DNA of 64,000 bases from Phallusia mammillata (Eukaryota; Chordata; Ascidiacea; Phlebobranchia; Ascidiidae): positions 83,338 through 147,337 of the forward strand of contig QLIY01000319.1 in the NCBI GenBank assembly GCA_003260075.1. Reading direction: 5' to 3'. The translations under genes were made by a program, and so were the position numbers. Each line of letters begins with the position of its first letter. Position 1 is the stretch's first letter. This document shows, piece by piece, positions 45,379-58,100 of the stretch. A model generated the notes under the pieces. The model did not search any database. It was not told where the DNA came from and saw nothing but the letters and a program-made list of their open reading frames with translations.

Positions 45379-45425
<47 letters not shown>

Positions 45426-48400
45426 ATTTTAAATTTAGGTGTGAGACAACTTCTTTCTACGGAAGCAAAAAACAAAATGGCTGCCGTAGTTAATTTAAAA
45501 TGTTTACTCAAAAACAAATGTTTTAACTGCAGAACAATTTTAAGTGCTTGCAAACAAACAAGCGTTAATCACATAAAATTCTCTTAAACGTTAGTTTAAT
45601 GGTTGGTTTTTGGTCTTTGAAGTCTACACGATTTTTAACATACTATTGGCCGAGTAATATTTGACTTTATGTTTGAAGGGATTTTTTTTCCAACATTAAA
45701 ATAGTTTTCGTTCTGAATCGTGGTGACGCAGATAAATGGAAGTTTGTCACGTGAATAAAAATGGCGGATGTTGCGACTGTCGACGTCAGTTGGGGACATT
45801 AGAAGCGGAAAGATCAATCATTTAATTACCTGACAGCGTTCAAGAAAAACTCGTAAAGCGTTAAGTAAACCAGTTAACCGATTTGCTAGTCAAACAGCAG
45901 AAAGCGGCAAGCTCTATCAAACTGAATTTTATTGGCCCCAATGCTTTTAATATAAATTATAGCATAAAACTTGGTACCTACATACCACATGAAAAGTTGC
46001 GCCTTTCTTTTTTATTAGGGCTGGTGATAAAAATATGGCGGATTTGGGCAACTGATGTACACGTATGGAAAGCGTGGAGCAGTGCCAAAGCCGTTTATAA
46101 TGGCTGTTCGTGTAATGTTTGCCTTCGAAAAAATACCGAATTTTATTATGCTAGTAACGAGGCCTGGCCTGGGTCATGTCAGTATTGCAGGTGAAAAATC
46201 TCCTCTGATCTTTTGATTTTACTGCGCTATGGGTCCCCGTGTGTGCGTTTTCACTCTATTTGCACAGCGGGATACAATATGGGGCCCATTGTTCAGCATT
46301 TGGTAGCATTTTGCCGTCTGGTAGTAAAACGCTCCTAAAGTCCTCAATTACAAACCTGCGGTAATTTATGAAAAGAGATCTGCGCAATTTGAATGGCTTC
46401 CAGCCAACGAAATTCTTCTTCCGTTTTATTAGGATTATCCAGCTTGTCGAATTCTGGAATCCCATTGAAAACGTTCCTGGAATCGAGAAACGGAAATAGA
46501 TTGGCGGTGCGTTTAACATGATGCAACATGCGTGTCCTTTTCACATCTTTACACTTCGAAACGTTCTTACGTTTGCGTAGTCATTCTTTGCTTGGTGATT
46601 TTTTAGGAGCATTTATTTTGCTTTAATCAGCAAAATAAGTCAGAATAAAACTAAAATAAGTAAATAGGAATTTTCATGTCAAATCATTACAGCAAAGCCA
46701 CTGTTTAGGAAAACAAAACTACAATAAATGCCAGAATGCTGGACATAAATAATGTTTTTTTATGTAAACATTTGCTAGCATTACTCATAAAGAAAAAGGT
46801 TATGTTTGAACTAGGTAAACGTGTCCCAGATTTTTCGCAATTGACAAATTCTGTGCAATAGTCATGCCAAAATCGGCATAAAAAATAACGAATTTTGTGG
46901 GTCCCAAAAATGGTCATTTCGTACTCAGTACATATAAATTTTGATTCGCCAAACATTTGCTACAAAGGTTAGGCAAAGTACATGTTGCGTGTTCTTGCAC
47001 TCAACATAGAGTCCAAAGCATTGTAACGTCTTGTGATACACATGAGCGAGTACTTCATGGGTCTAAATCTGTCATGGGCCTCTGAAAATGGGAGTTTCTT
47101 TTTGCAGACACGAAAAGTACGCGCAAAATGTCAAAAAGTATGATATTTGCAGCGACGATTTATTGATTTAGTTGTCCTAAATTGGAAAATGCGACATGGT
47201 GTATACTTACGTAACGTATATCACATTAGGAAATGACTTTGAATGCTGCAAATTTGAGAAAGGAGAAATTTAGCAATGTTGCAACATAATATAATGGTCC
47301 TGTTCAAAAAAACTTGGTGAAATCAGTTTTTCTTCGTTTTTGCCTACATTGGACTCTTACGCACTCATATGGCAAAGTACTGCTAAAAGGTTTTGACATC
47401 CCAGTTGTGGCATGTAGTTTTCTACGCAAGGTCCAGAGCAGGCAAGGCTTTAATATGCAATTTCATGCTGCAAAAAGATTGATCGTGTCATGTATACGCT
47501 GGCGCCAAAACCATTAACCAGCACAACGCATAACAAAAATCCTATAACGGTTATACGCTTTGGATATACAATTGGTCAAATAAAGGGGCGCATAGCGCAT
47601 ATGGGGGCCTGCAACGTTAGAAAAGCATCAATATTTGATAATGGCGTCTTGAGTTTGCTATTTTACGAGCAAAAGGGCCTAGACGGAAAGGGAGCCGAGT
47701 TCAGGTCCCGAATACACGCGGCGCCAGGCTCCGTTGAAGCTTTTGCGGTTGTGACATCGTAAATTGGCCTGTCGAAGTCTTGGCCTTTGACTCGCGCGCG
47801 TTTTTCGCGTCATCGGCCATTTTGCCGAAAGACTGATGCGTTACGCAAAAAGTCCCTTGTCGAACCGCGCGCAAATTGGCGACTCTTACTTGAACGTTGG
47901 TATTAGTGTTGCGTTTTGCTGTAAAGCAGTGTTTGACTGGATTTGATGTTCGTACTATAATGTGTTAACCTTTTAGCAGCGTTTTTGAAGAGGTCCAAAT
48001 ATATTTTTAAATTTATACAGTGTATGTTGTGTTTGTCCATGTAACGGCGATTTTCAACGGTAGAAAACACAAACAACTTCTCAGCCACCCTTTTGTACTT
48101 TCAAAAAGCATTTGTTATTTCTTAATCCCAGTTTCCTGAACTATTTTCTTTCCCCGCTACAAAAGATAAACCGTTACAAACCTCACAGCTATAAAAAATA
48201 AGCGTCATATATCTCACCCACAAAAACAACGTGATTGTACGCTCGGCATAAAGTGTAGTAAATCTATTTTCGAAACTTAGTTCAGTTTTGATGACATTTC
48301 TAAGCGTTTTACAGTCTCCGCATTGATAACAAATTCAATGTCTCAATGTTCGATGTCTCTTCTAAGCCAGTGGTCGGCAACCGCCGGTCCGCGAGGAGTT

Positions 48401-49732
48401 CGTTACCGGGCCGTATAGTTTTTCAGGTTAAATTTAAAACATTTTGCCGCGTATCCCGGAAAATGATAAACTAATTTAGGCGCTTGTATCGCTGAATAAG
48501 TTATTTGTAGTTTTTGAATGCCGATCCGCTATAAAACTTCAGTTTCAAAAACGGTCCACAGTACAAAAAAAGGTTAAAAGGCTACCGACCCCTGTTCTAA
48601 GCAATCAATCTGTATGAACTGTCATTAATTAAGACCATTATACTTCATACAGCCATCGGACACCACCATCCGGCATCGCAACATCATTCACGTAAGAAAC
48701 GCCAGCCGTACAGCAAATCACAAATTAGCAGCCTGGAAAGGGAATATCGGGACAACAACTTTATCACAAGACAGAAACGAGAAAGCATAGCCAAAGATCT
48801 GCATCTCACAGACCGCCAAGTCAAAATCTGGTTCCAGAATAGAAGGGTAAAAGATAAAAAGCTGAAACTTCGGGAACAAAAAGACCAAGTAAGTAACTTG
48901 ATTGCTTCATTAAATTGCTGTTTAAGAAACAATTTAAGAAAACAACCCAACAGATGTTCAGCAACCTAACTGTCAGCAACCAAAAAAAGAATGTAAGGTT
49001 GTTATTTGTAAATAGATTTTAAACTGCTGTTTTGAAAGTAAATAACCTATTTACACCAAAAAATATGTAAATACTCCAGACTAGTTTGGCAAAAACAAAA
49101 TACTACTGCAAATAGATGTCAAAGAAATTGTTGCGAGTCCTCTTTCTGAATTAAACACACTTTGAGTTCACTGTGTGTTAGGAAAGTATGCTACAGTAAT
49201 TCACTAAATTGTACGTTTGAATTTACGAAATCACCATATATTCTGCCTACTTTCTGAAGTTGGTAAATTTATTAAAAGCTGTTAGAATCGCAAAAAAACG
49301 TGAATAATTACTAACCATGTAGTTTTAGCAGTAAATCGTTTGCTTGTTCTACCATCCCCAAATAGATGCAGATTTTACCAAAAAAATGTCGATTGCTGTG
49401 TTTGACTAGAAAAGTCAACAAATGTTTAAGATATAGTTATCATTGATCTCTTTCTTGGTCAATATTACAACAAAACTGCCCCTTTTTAGCAACAGCAACA
49501 ACAACAACAGCAACACCCGCATCATCTTGTACACAACGGACATGTGGAACCCCATATTGTGAAGACAGAAAGTGATATGGTTGCTACTCATGGTATGGAT
49601 CAACTCCAGCACAAAGACCACGCCTTAACCACGCCCCCTTTGCATTTTGATCCACGTCAAAATTTTTCTCCACTTGTTACCCCTCCCAGGGACAGGGTTA
49701 TGAATGGACACGATGTGAAACTTAAGTATTAA
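42678..49732 (+). CDS. Hox13: Posterior Hox homeodomain transcription factor, Hox13 type
   Basis: Three exons: 42678-43065, 48653-48888 and 49490-49732, phases 1 and 0, 288 aa. The start ATG ([11 protein letters not shown]) is the first after an in-frame stop at 42648. Exon 1 is rich in Pro, His and Gly. The homeodomain (about 142-201) has [52 protein letters not shown]. The PYS/TK start, the EREY..N.FIT..KR run and the FQNRRVK(D/E)KK end point to Hox13. The third exon opens with a CAA/CAG run (polyglutamine) and ends [13 protein letters not shown]. Intron 1 is 5.6 kb and carries a C run, a hAT MITE and GC-rich islands. Exon 1 rests on frame and phase rather than similarity, so the N-terminus is less certain than the homeodomain. 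Confidence 0.92.
43130..43400. repeat. Degenerate direct repeat in Hox13 intron 1
   Basis: The segment starting TAGCAAAACAGGCC at about 43133 recurs, diverged, as TAGCAAATCAGACTG at about 43335; both run on to an AACAAAT.CTTCATAT end. A further similarity, ATGTTGG(T/C)AAATGGC, links about 43233 with about 44653. The family is unknown. Confidence 0.4.
45381..45425 (+). repeat. C homopolymer, 45 nt
   Basis: Forty-five C on the + strand in Hox13 intron 1. Confidence 0.9.
48368..48594. mobile_element. hAT-type MITE, 227 bp, beside the Hox13 homeobox exon
   Basis: The ends are CAGTGGTCGGCAACC and, on the other strand, CAGGGGTCGGTAGCC. An exact 8-bp duplication TTCTAAGC flanks it at 48360-48367 and 48595-48602. 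It has no coding frame. Its right end lies 58 nt before the homeobox exon, in the branch-point/acceptor neighbourhood. Confidence 0.9.
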
Positions 49733-52110
49733 GACGGTGATGGGCAGTATACTTTGTTGTATTTTTTCATGTTCTTGAGTTTGTATTTAAAATGCAATTG
49801 GTAAACCCTAGGCGAGGTTAGAGAGTTAATACAGTATTTCAACTATTACTTTCTACTGATAAGCAAGCCCACGGTACAAATTGTATAGTGTTTTAATCTA
49901 TATTTTTGACTCGTGTTCAGATTGTAAAAATCTATAAAATACAAATTGAACATTCAATACTCTTTTAAACATTTTTGCTGTAAAAATCATTATAACTTAA
50001 GACCTGAAAAAAGTGTAAGTGTTTGGTCTGTATTAAACTGTCACAACTTTTCAAACTACAATCACTTTACATGTGTCTACAATTTTCAATTTCAGCAGGT
50101 CTTTAGCGCACCCCAGCGGCATAAATTTTGTGTGGTATTTTCGTATTTTACCTTGAAGGTTTAGAGAAATATTGCATTTGCCGAATTTGAAAACAAGTTC
50201 AGTTTACAAGCAACCATACTTTGCTATTGCAACAGAACCTTTTTCAGCCATATTGCAACAGTTGACGTATTTGCACATGTTAAACTTATTCATGGTAGTT
50301 AAGGTCGAGCGTAAATGTCAAAAATATTTGGTGTAATGTATGTACACTTGTATCAGTGGTGGGAATCAAATTTTTTGTCAGCCGGTTCTATCTCAAAAGT
50401 AACATTTTCCCGCCGGCTCTGTTACTAAAAGTCCATTGACAGTAACCAATAAAGCTAACCGGTTCGCTGATATCATAAAATTTCGTGAGACGGTTCTATA
50501 GAACCGGTGCGAACCGGCTAAATCTCACCACTGACTGTATTTCATGTATTAATGAGAATAACACTGCAGGACCCATCTTTTCGATTTTTCTGTGCTTTTG
50601 ACAATCCAATATCGAGAAAATTGCAAGTATCACCATTCTACTATAGTTTCTATAACGTTGTTGTATTTTTCACTAAGTGCTAACAGTAATAGTAATCTGA
50701 CATATTTCATGCAAAAGAACATTTTTGGTTTTATGATAAAATAAAACTTTTATCACTACATGGGCTTAATGGCCGTACTTCCAGCAAACAAATACGATAA
50801 ACCCCAAAATACACAAAAACTTGGCGGCACATCGAATAGGATATTGCTACGTCTGACCTGTGTTGTCTGTTTATTGGCATTTTGTCCCACTGCTTGCAAT
50901 TGCAGCACTTTGCTGTGTCGATTGGCTTTGCTTTGCTTTCCGTTTTCCTTTTTGCTTGTGTTCGAAGGTTGAAGAAAAGTTTAAATCCGAATCAAAAAAT
51001 GACAATTTCTGCCACTGCTTCATATGCTTTGTAAAGTGCAAAACATCTCAAGACAATTCAAACTGTGATATTGCTTTCAGTCATTGCCACAATTAGCGAC
51101 CTATAAAAGTTGCGCTAACGTTTCTTTTTGTTGTGCTTGTAGTAACGCATTCATTTTAATATCTCGAGTTCCTTTCTTCAATTGAAAAAAAGTACTGCTC
51201 AAACACTGTAGCTGTTGTGCAACTGATTCCAGAGTAATCCTTGTCATACTTGAGTCTAACCGATCAATTACATGCCCAACATAGCAACCAAATGACGTCT
51301 TTAAGCTTTAGCTACTGCTGGTTATAATGGAGACAGTTACAGTTACCTACAAAGACGTATCGTAGAGGTTATGAAAAGGGGCAGTCAAGACAAAAGTAGG
51401 GAATTTTCTCTGCTAAAGCACATATTGAATTGAAAATAAATAGAATACGTGTTGCACCATTGCATTTAACCCGTAATCTATCAGAAGTCTAACGCTATGT
51501 GACCATTTCTATGTCTTTGAATCAACCACGAAAACAAAACGTAATCATTGTAGGGTTTTTCCCGTTGTTAAAAATAATTTGATGTAAATGTTCAGTTTGG
51601 AAGAATAAGAATGCAGTAACAAGTAGAATTTACAGTGTTTTATTTGCGTGTTTATTTATTAACAAGAAAATTAGTGTGGATGCATAAAAAATCGCCAAAC
51701 GAAATTTCAGGCCACATCAACAACGTGACGTCATCATGCATCAGCTGGCAGGTCAAAAATCAGCGATGCGTAACAGGAATGACTTTTCAGTCTGGTTTAA
51801 GGGACTGTGTTTTGTTTTTGTTATTTCCAGTTTTAAGTGATAAAATGTAGTTTTAGAGATGGCATGTTAAACATAGGTTGTAATACATACCTTGATACCC
51901 ACTATATGTTGCCATTTTTAGTGGGCATATGAGGCAACAATCAATAAAGTACCGGTCAAAATACAATGCCATTCTTCTTTACTTTTGTTGACAGCTTCAA
52001 AAAGTATAGGAGCCTGCAGTTGTTGCAATCACTATTTGTTGTATTGCTGTTTTATAACCATTTACTGTTTCTTAAGTGTGCTTTGCAACAAAGCATAGCT
52101 GATTAAACAA
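49733..52110. other. Intergenic, Hox13 3' side to SCYL1
   Basis: This contains the Hox13 3' UTR (one possible AATAAA near 50740) and, at 50354-50533, a MITE. The rest is AT-rich; frames at 50760-51096 and 51635-51850 show no family or splice logic. The SCYL1 promoter should lie near the right end. Confidence 0.5.
50354..50533. mobile_element. hAT-type MITE, CAGTGGTGGG family, copy 1
   Basis: 180 bp with ends CAGTGGTGGGAATCAAA and, on the other strand, CAGTGGTGAGATTTAG. It is the same family as 58290-58469 in inverted orientation: both share AGCCGGTTCTATC, GTCCATTGACAGTAACCA and GGTTCTATAGAACC. The flanks ACTTGTAT / ACTGTATT are only an imperfect target duplication, so it is older or altered. 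Confidence 0.85.
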
Positions 52111-55100
52111 ATGTGGTCGTTCTTTTCGCGAGATCCTGCAAAAGGATTTCCCTATGAAGTTGGTGAGAAGGTTGAAGGCCTTGATGCCGACCACAGCATA
52201 TGGACAATGCATGCCGGAAAACAGAAGGTAAGGGTTGATAAAAGGAAATATACAAAATGCTTGGTTCAGGTTTAAAGTCTTGACTAAGAACTGAGCCAGT
52301 CTGCATAGCATGGCAGTTCCCGACTAGATCTCGCGCGTGCAGGACCGACATGTCCCGCATGCGCGCGTGCACGACCCGCAAGTTCGCGTGCAAGGCCAGG
52401 TTTAACAGGCGCAAAGCAAGTAAAAGAGGTCAAAACAGTACAATTAAACGCCTTTCGTGCGAAATTTCCGCGTGCAACCCCCCAAAATTGGCGTGCAACA
52501 ATTTTTTTTCGAAAAATAATCGCGCGTGCAGCTGCCACACTCTGCAGACTGGGAACTGAGTACGTAAAATGGAATGAACAACTGTTTAACAATGAATTAC
52601 AGAGCAATGGTCAACCAGTGTCAGTATTCCTGTTTGATGTATCAGCAAATAGTGAAACTGCCAAGCAAACTGCTCAGGCATCAGTAAAGAGACTTAAAAC
52701 TTTGAAACACCCGAATATACTCACCTTTATTGACAGGTAATACATTATATTTTGTAGTATATTACCATCAAATTTTGGAATAAACGCTTCTAAACTACAG
52801 CATTTGGCAATTTGTTTACAATTTAGTTTGGAAACAGACAAATGCATATACGTTGTTACTGAGCCAGTTATGCCATTGGCTGTGCACTTGAAAGAAATTG
52901 AATCCAAAACTAATGAATTTGCAGTTTCATGGGGACTTCATCAAATAGTGGTAAGTAGAAAAACAATTAATACCTTTTCAGTTTTATATCCAAGTTAAAA
53001 GATTATTTTTTGTGTTCGCAGAAAGGATTAAGCTTCCTTCTGAATTCCGTAAATGTGATCCATAATAATGTTTGCATGTCATCTATGTTTGTTGATTCTG
53101 CTGGGGAATGGAAGCTTGGTATGAATTTCCTAAAATATTGTTTCTTGTCATTCTCATATTGCTTTTGTTGTTTCCATGTCACTAGGCCCTAAATTATACC
53201 CTAAAATTTCTAGATACAATCCTATAGCATGGTTTAGAATTTTTTGTTCAAAACAAATTTGGGCTTGTGTCATAAGAAACAGTATTGGTTAGCTTAATCT
53301 TGCACATATGTTTAAGTATATATTTCATGGAAGATTAGTTTTGGTATACAGGCAAATAGTAATACAATTCTTTTGATTTGTCAGGTGGAATTGATTACAT
53401 GTACCCAGCTACAGGTGAGGGAAGCAACATGCCTCCCATTAAAACTGCCCCAGCCCTTGAAAAGTATGATCCTCCAGAAAAGAGCCAGTCATCTGGCAGA
53501 CAAAGAAAAGCCCCCAAATGGTGAGAGCTACTTAACAATGCCACCTGTATTTGTATGTAAAATATGTGGCATTTCTGTGTAGGTCCTCTGACATGTGGGG
53601 CTTGGGCTGTCTGATATGGGAAGTTTTTAATGGAAGGCTACCAAGAACTTCATCCTTAAAAGTTATTGGCAAGGTATGTTATTTTTATGTTGTGTGAAAA
53701 AGCTGTCCGTGCCACCTATTTTTCGCTTAATTGCAAACTCTGTTTATTTCATCATGAATCCTAAACTGTAGTTTGTTATCAAGATGTATAGCCAGAATCA
53801 TCTGTATTGACTTGAATTATTTGTATGTTCTCTACCCATGCACTTTATAAATTGCAAACTGCAGAAAATGACTTTCCATATGTATATTTTTCTGTATTGT
53901 TTTTGCTAGATTCCAAAGTCACTTGTTCGCAATTACTGTGAGCTAGTGTCTGCTAACCCAACATCAAGACCTAACCCTGACAAATTCCTGGAAGGCTGCA
54001 AAGTACAGGGATCTTTTATGAGCAATCACTTTGTGCAAACCAATCTTTTCCTCGAAGAAATCCAGGTTTGTCCGATCAAACAAAGCATGTGTTTTTGTGC
54101 AAAGTAAAAAATGCCTTTTGTTTCAGATTAAAGAACCTCATGAACAAGCCCTATTCTTTACTGACCTAACAAAGCATTTGGACGAATTTCCAATCATATA
54201 CAGTAAACACAAGATTCTTCCCCAGCTTTTAAATGCTTTTCAGTTTGGAAATGGAGGACCAGCAGTTCTTCCACCATTATTTAAAGTGGGTGCTGACTTC
54301 TTTTTGTCATGCGATGTTAAATAGCAAAACAAGTACAAAAATGAAAGCAAATTGTATCTTGAACTTTTCAAACATTGAATTATCTTTATGACAGGCTTAA
54401 CAGTTGTTTCTTGTGTATTTTGTATCTTTTATAATATGAGGATACACTTGGGGTATGGTTTGAGTCATTACTATGACAACAGTCTAACCTGTCTTTACCT
54501 ATGTGTAACCCCAAAAGTATAATGCCATGTTTTTTTAGCTTGGAAAGCATCTTGACACAACAGAGTATCAAGCCCAAATTGTTCCATGTGTTGTAAAACT
54601 ATTCACTTCAACTGATCGTGCAACTAGAATTCATCTTCTTCGGCAGCTGCCCTTGTTTGTAGAGCATCTGCAACCTGCTGTAAGTCTGTTTGGCCAACTA
54701 ACACTGTACTGCATTGTGATGGTCATGTAACTATGTTTATTTGATGTTTTGCTTAAGAAATAACAGAATATACTTTAATCAAGGCATTGTTTGTATCTGC
54801 TCATTGAACATAGTTCAGATAAACACAGTAAAGCTTTAGTAGTTAAGTATGAAGGGTAATTTGGTGGCTAAACACAGCAGTTAGCACTTTGCAATGCTGT
54901 GTTTAGTTGCACAAAAATCATCACCTCAGGACTATACTTTCAGCATTCAAAAAACTTCGTTTTTTAACAGGTTGTTAATTCCCAAGTCTTTCCAAACATG
55001 ATCACTGGCTTCATGGATACAAATCCTGCAATTCGTGAGCAGTCTGTGAAGGTTGGTTTTTGCTTAACCTTTCTTGAAAACTTTTTTTTTTCTGATAAGG

Positions 55101-58100
55101 AACAAACTGCCACAAGCTGAACTGCAATAGAAAAATACTTTACATTTTAGGGCATGTTTTTGCTGGCTCCCAAGCTCAATGAGAACAATCTTAACAATGA
55201 ACTGATGAAGCACTTTGCTCGGTTGCAATCTCGTGACGACCAGGGACCAATCAGAACCAACACCACTGTCTGTTTGGGAAAACTAACCCAGCATCTCAAT
55301 CCAGCAGTATGTATTCACAAACTGTTGAAAATTTATTCTTTTTCAAAATCTAATCTGCTTTGTTATTTTGGACATAATTAAATGACATTGCTATCTTGCA
55401 TGAACTTTTATTGGAACTAGGTTATCATAGCTTATTTTTACAGACGCGACAAAAAGTTGTGTCATCTGCATTTGCAAGAGCCATGAAAGATCCTTTCCCA
55501 GCAGCCCGAACAGCTGGAGTGCTTGCAATGTGCAACAACATACAGTACTTCACTACCAAAGATTGTGCCTATAAGGTAAGTCCAGTATCATCTTTTTGCC
55601 ACATACAGATTTTAAAATTGCTGTCATATATTTGTACTTTCTCTGTTCTTTCAAGGCTACTTATGCTAAACAACACTTATTTATGTCAATGACAAAACAA
55701 TTACCTCCAAAATACTGCATGAACAAAATTATGTTTGTAACATTGTATGATAGCAATAGTCATTGGAGATACTGAAAATCTGAAGTTTTGCATTTATACC
55801 TATAACAAGTATTTTACAATCTATTGTTCAAAGGCCCTTCCTGCTCTTTGTGCAATGACAGTGGATCCTGACAAACAAGTAAGAGAAAATGCTTTCAAGA
55901 CGATAAAAGTTTTTATCGACAAACTTCAAACTGCTTCAGACGATCCAGAAGAAGCTTTAAAAATGGGTAGGCTTTTTCTAACCATTCTACTGGACCCCAA
56001 TCACTAAACTGCAGTCTGTTTATTTTTTTTAGTCCAGTACAAACCTAACTTTGGTCTGGGATTTTGCTACATTAAAGTTTGATTTTAGTCTGTGTAACTC
56101 CCTAAGACCATACCATATACTAGGGATGGGCCGAGCTGAGCCAGAACCCGAGTACTCGGTACCGAGCATTGCTGTTTTTGATGCTCGGTGCTCGGCCGAG
56201 CAGTTTTACAAGCTGACCCGAGCGTTTAAATTTGCATATTCATGCCCTGCTAACATACGTAACTAGTGTTCTACACTAAAGTGTGTCTATGAACTAAAAC
56301 GAATGATTTTTCAAATGCACTAGATGGTGGAAAAACGCGTACTTAAAAGGGCATGTACAGCTTAATAAAACACCGCCGGTGACGTAAGAGACCTTGTAGA
56401 GCTTAAACGTGGAAAGGGGATTTTTTGTGACGTCATAATGCACCCAGCGTGCTCGGCCGAGCGCTAAAGTTAGATGCTCGGTGCTCGACCAAACAGAACA
56501 TTTGCAGTTTTGGCACATCCCTACCATATACACATGTTAAAGTGAACTTAATGCAACAGTATTTGTAACTTATTTCACCTGAATGTTAAAGCTATTACAT
56601 ACAGTATCCATGTTGTGATTTTTATACCAGACATTTTTTCCAGACCAAGTAGCAAACACAGTTGGCACATCTGCTACCAATACAGCAAGTTGGGCTGGCT
56701 GGATGACAGGAGTTTCATCATTAACTTCCAAATTATACACAAATAAAGCAGCTACCCCACAACCTACTGGTAGGCAAATCTTGTAGTTCATTTTATTTGT
56801 AAGGCACAATTTCAGATCCCTTGAAGGTGCATTTTAATGGCAGCAAATGTATGTCAATTTTTAGGTTGTTACAATCAACCCCAAAACCTTAACCTTTCAG
56901 CTGAAAAAATGATAGAAGTGTTGCTTATCCTTAATACAACTTGTCTTCAAATTACGACATCCTGAAACTTAATGTATTTGGTACAGTGTAGTTGAGGTAC
57001 TTATTCTTTATACACAGATCCTGCAAAAGACGCGAATAACAAACCAGATGCAACACAATCAAAACCTATTGATAATACAGTTACCTCACCGAAACCCACT
57101 CCAAAAGTGGAAGACACAAATGAAGAGGATGAAGATGAAAATGATAATGGCTGGGATGAAAATGATGATTGGGATAGCTTAGAGGTCAGTGAGAACCACT
57201 TTGTCCTTCTGGTTTGCTTGTGGTGTGGTGTATGGTGCAATTAGTATAACCAGGTGTATTAACTTGTTCAATTAGGAGTTACTTTTGGAAATTAATTATG
57301 TTAGTCATTGGACAGTAATTAAATGTTTTGTGTACACAATTTAAAAGTCAATATTTACTGTTGATGCACTCAATAGCGTTTTTCTGCAGGTATATGGATA
57401 AGAATTAATAAATCACACAAGTTTTCTTTGGTTCCCCTTACTATATGCATACACAAATGCAGTTCATCACCTAATCCATTTAATTGCATACAGATCTAAA
57501 ATCCTAAATAAAAAATTGTCTGGTTAATTGCATAACATAGCTTGGCAAAGTAATTGTGTGACAAACCGGAATTGTTTGTACTTGCTGTGTTAGAAAGTAC
57601 AATACTAAAACTGGCACTGCTTACTTATTTTAAAACCACCACTACCACCAAAATGAGAAATAGTAAAATAGAACACAATGGAACCCTGGATTTCCATTTG
57701 CATGTCAAGTTTAGATCTTATGATTAATCCCACCAATAGATGTAATTTTAGTTTGTTTTTGTGTGATTATATCATGGAACAGTGTATGGATTTCAACAGT
57801 ACACTTTAATATACAAATACTTCATATGTTATCATTTCACAATAATGCATGCTTTGCATTGCAATCAACCTTGTTTGTAATGATGACGAATGCATGGCGG
57901 TGTTCCAGGAATTTGGTAGCGACATCGGCAAATTGCCGCCTGTTGCCAAGCCAAGGAAGACATATCGGGGCAAATTGATCACCACAAGAAAGTTAAGAGA
58001 AATGGAAGAAAATATTTGGGACGATTTACATGCCCAGGTATTCAGAACTGTAAAAAAGATAATGTTATGTCACCGATATAAAGCAGACTTCATAAAACCC

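Noticed and set aside
45236-45553. 105-aa minus-strand frame with polyglycine
   Set aside because: It is a homopolymer reading inside Hox13 intron 1 with no coding-like flank.
49490-49530. CAA/CAG run as a CRISPR-like or satellite repeat
   Set aside because: It is the polyglutamine-coding start of Hox13 exon 3, in frame with the homeodomain exon.
52284-52607. 107-aa minus-strand frame rich in Arg/Ala
   Set aside because: It coincides with the GC-rich MITE at 52296-52552; the Ala/Arg composition comes from GCGTGCA repeats.
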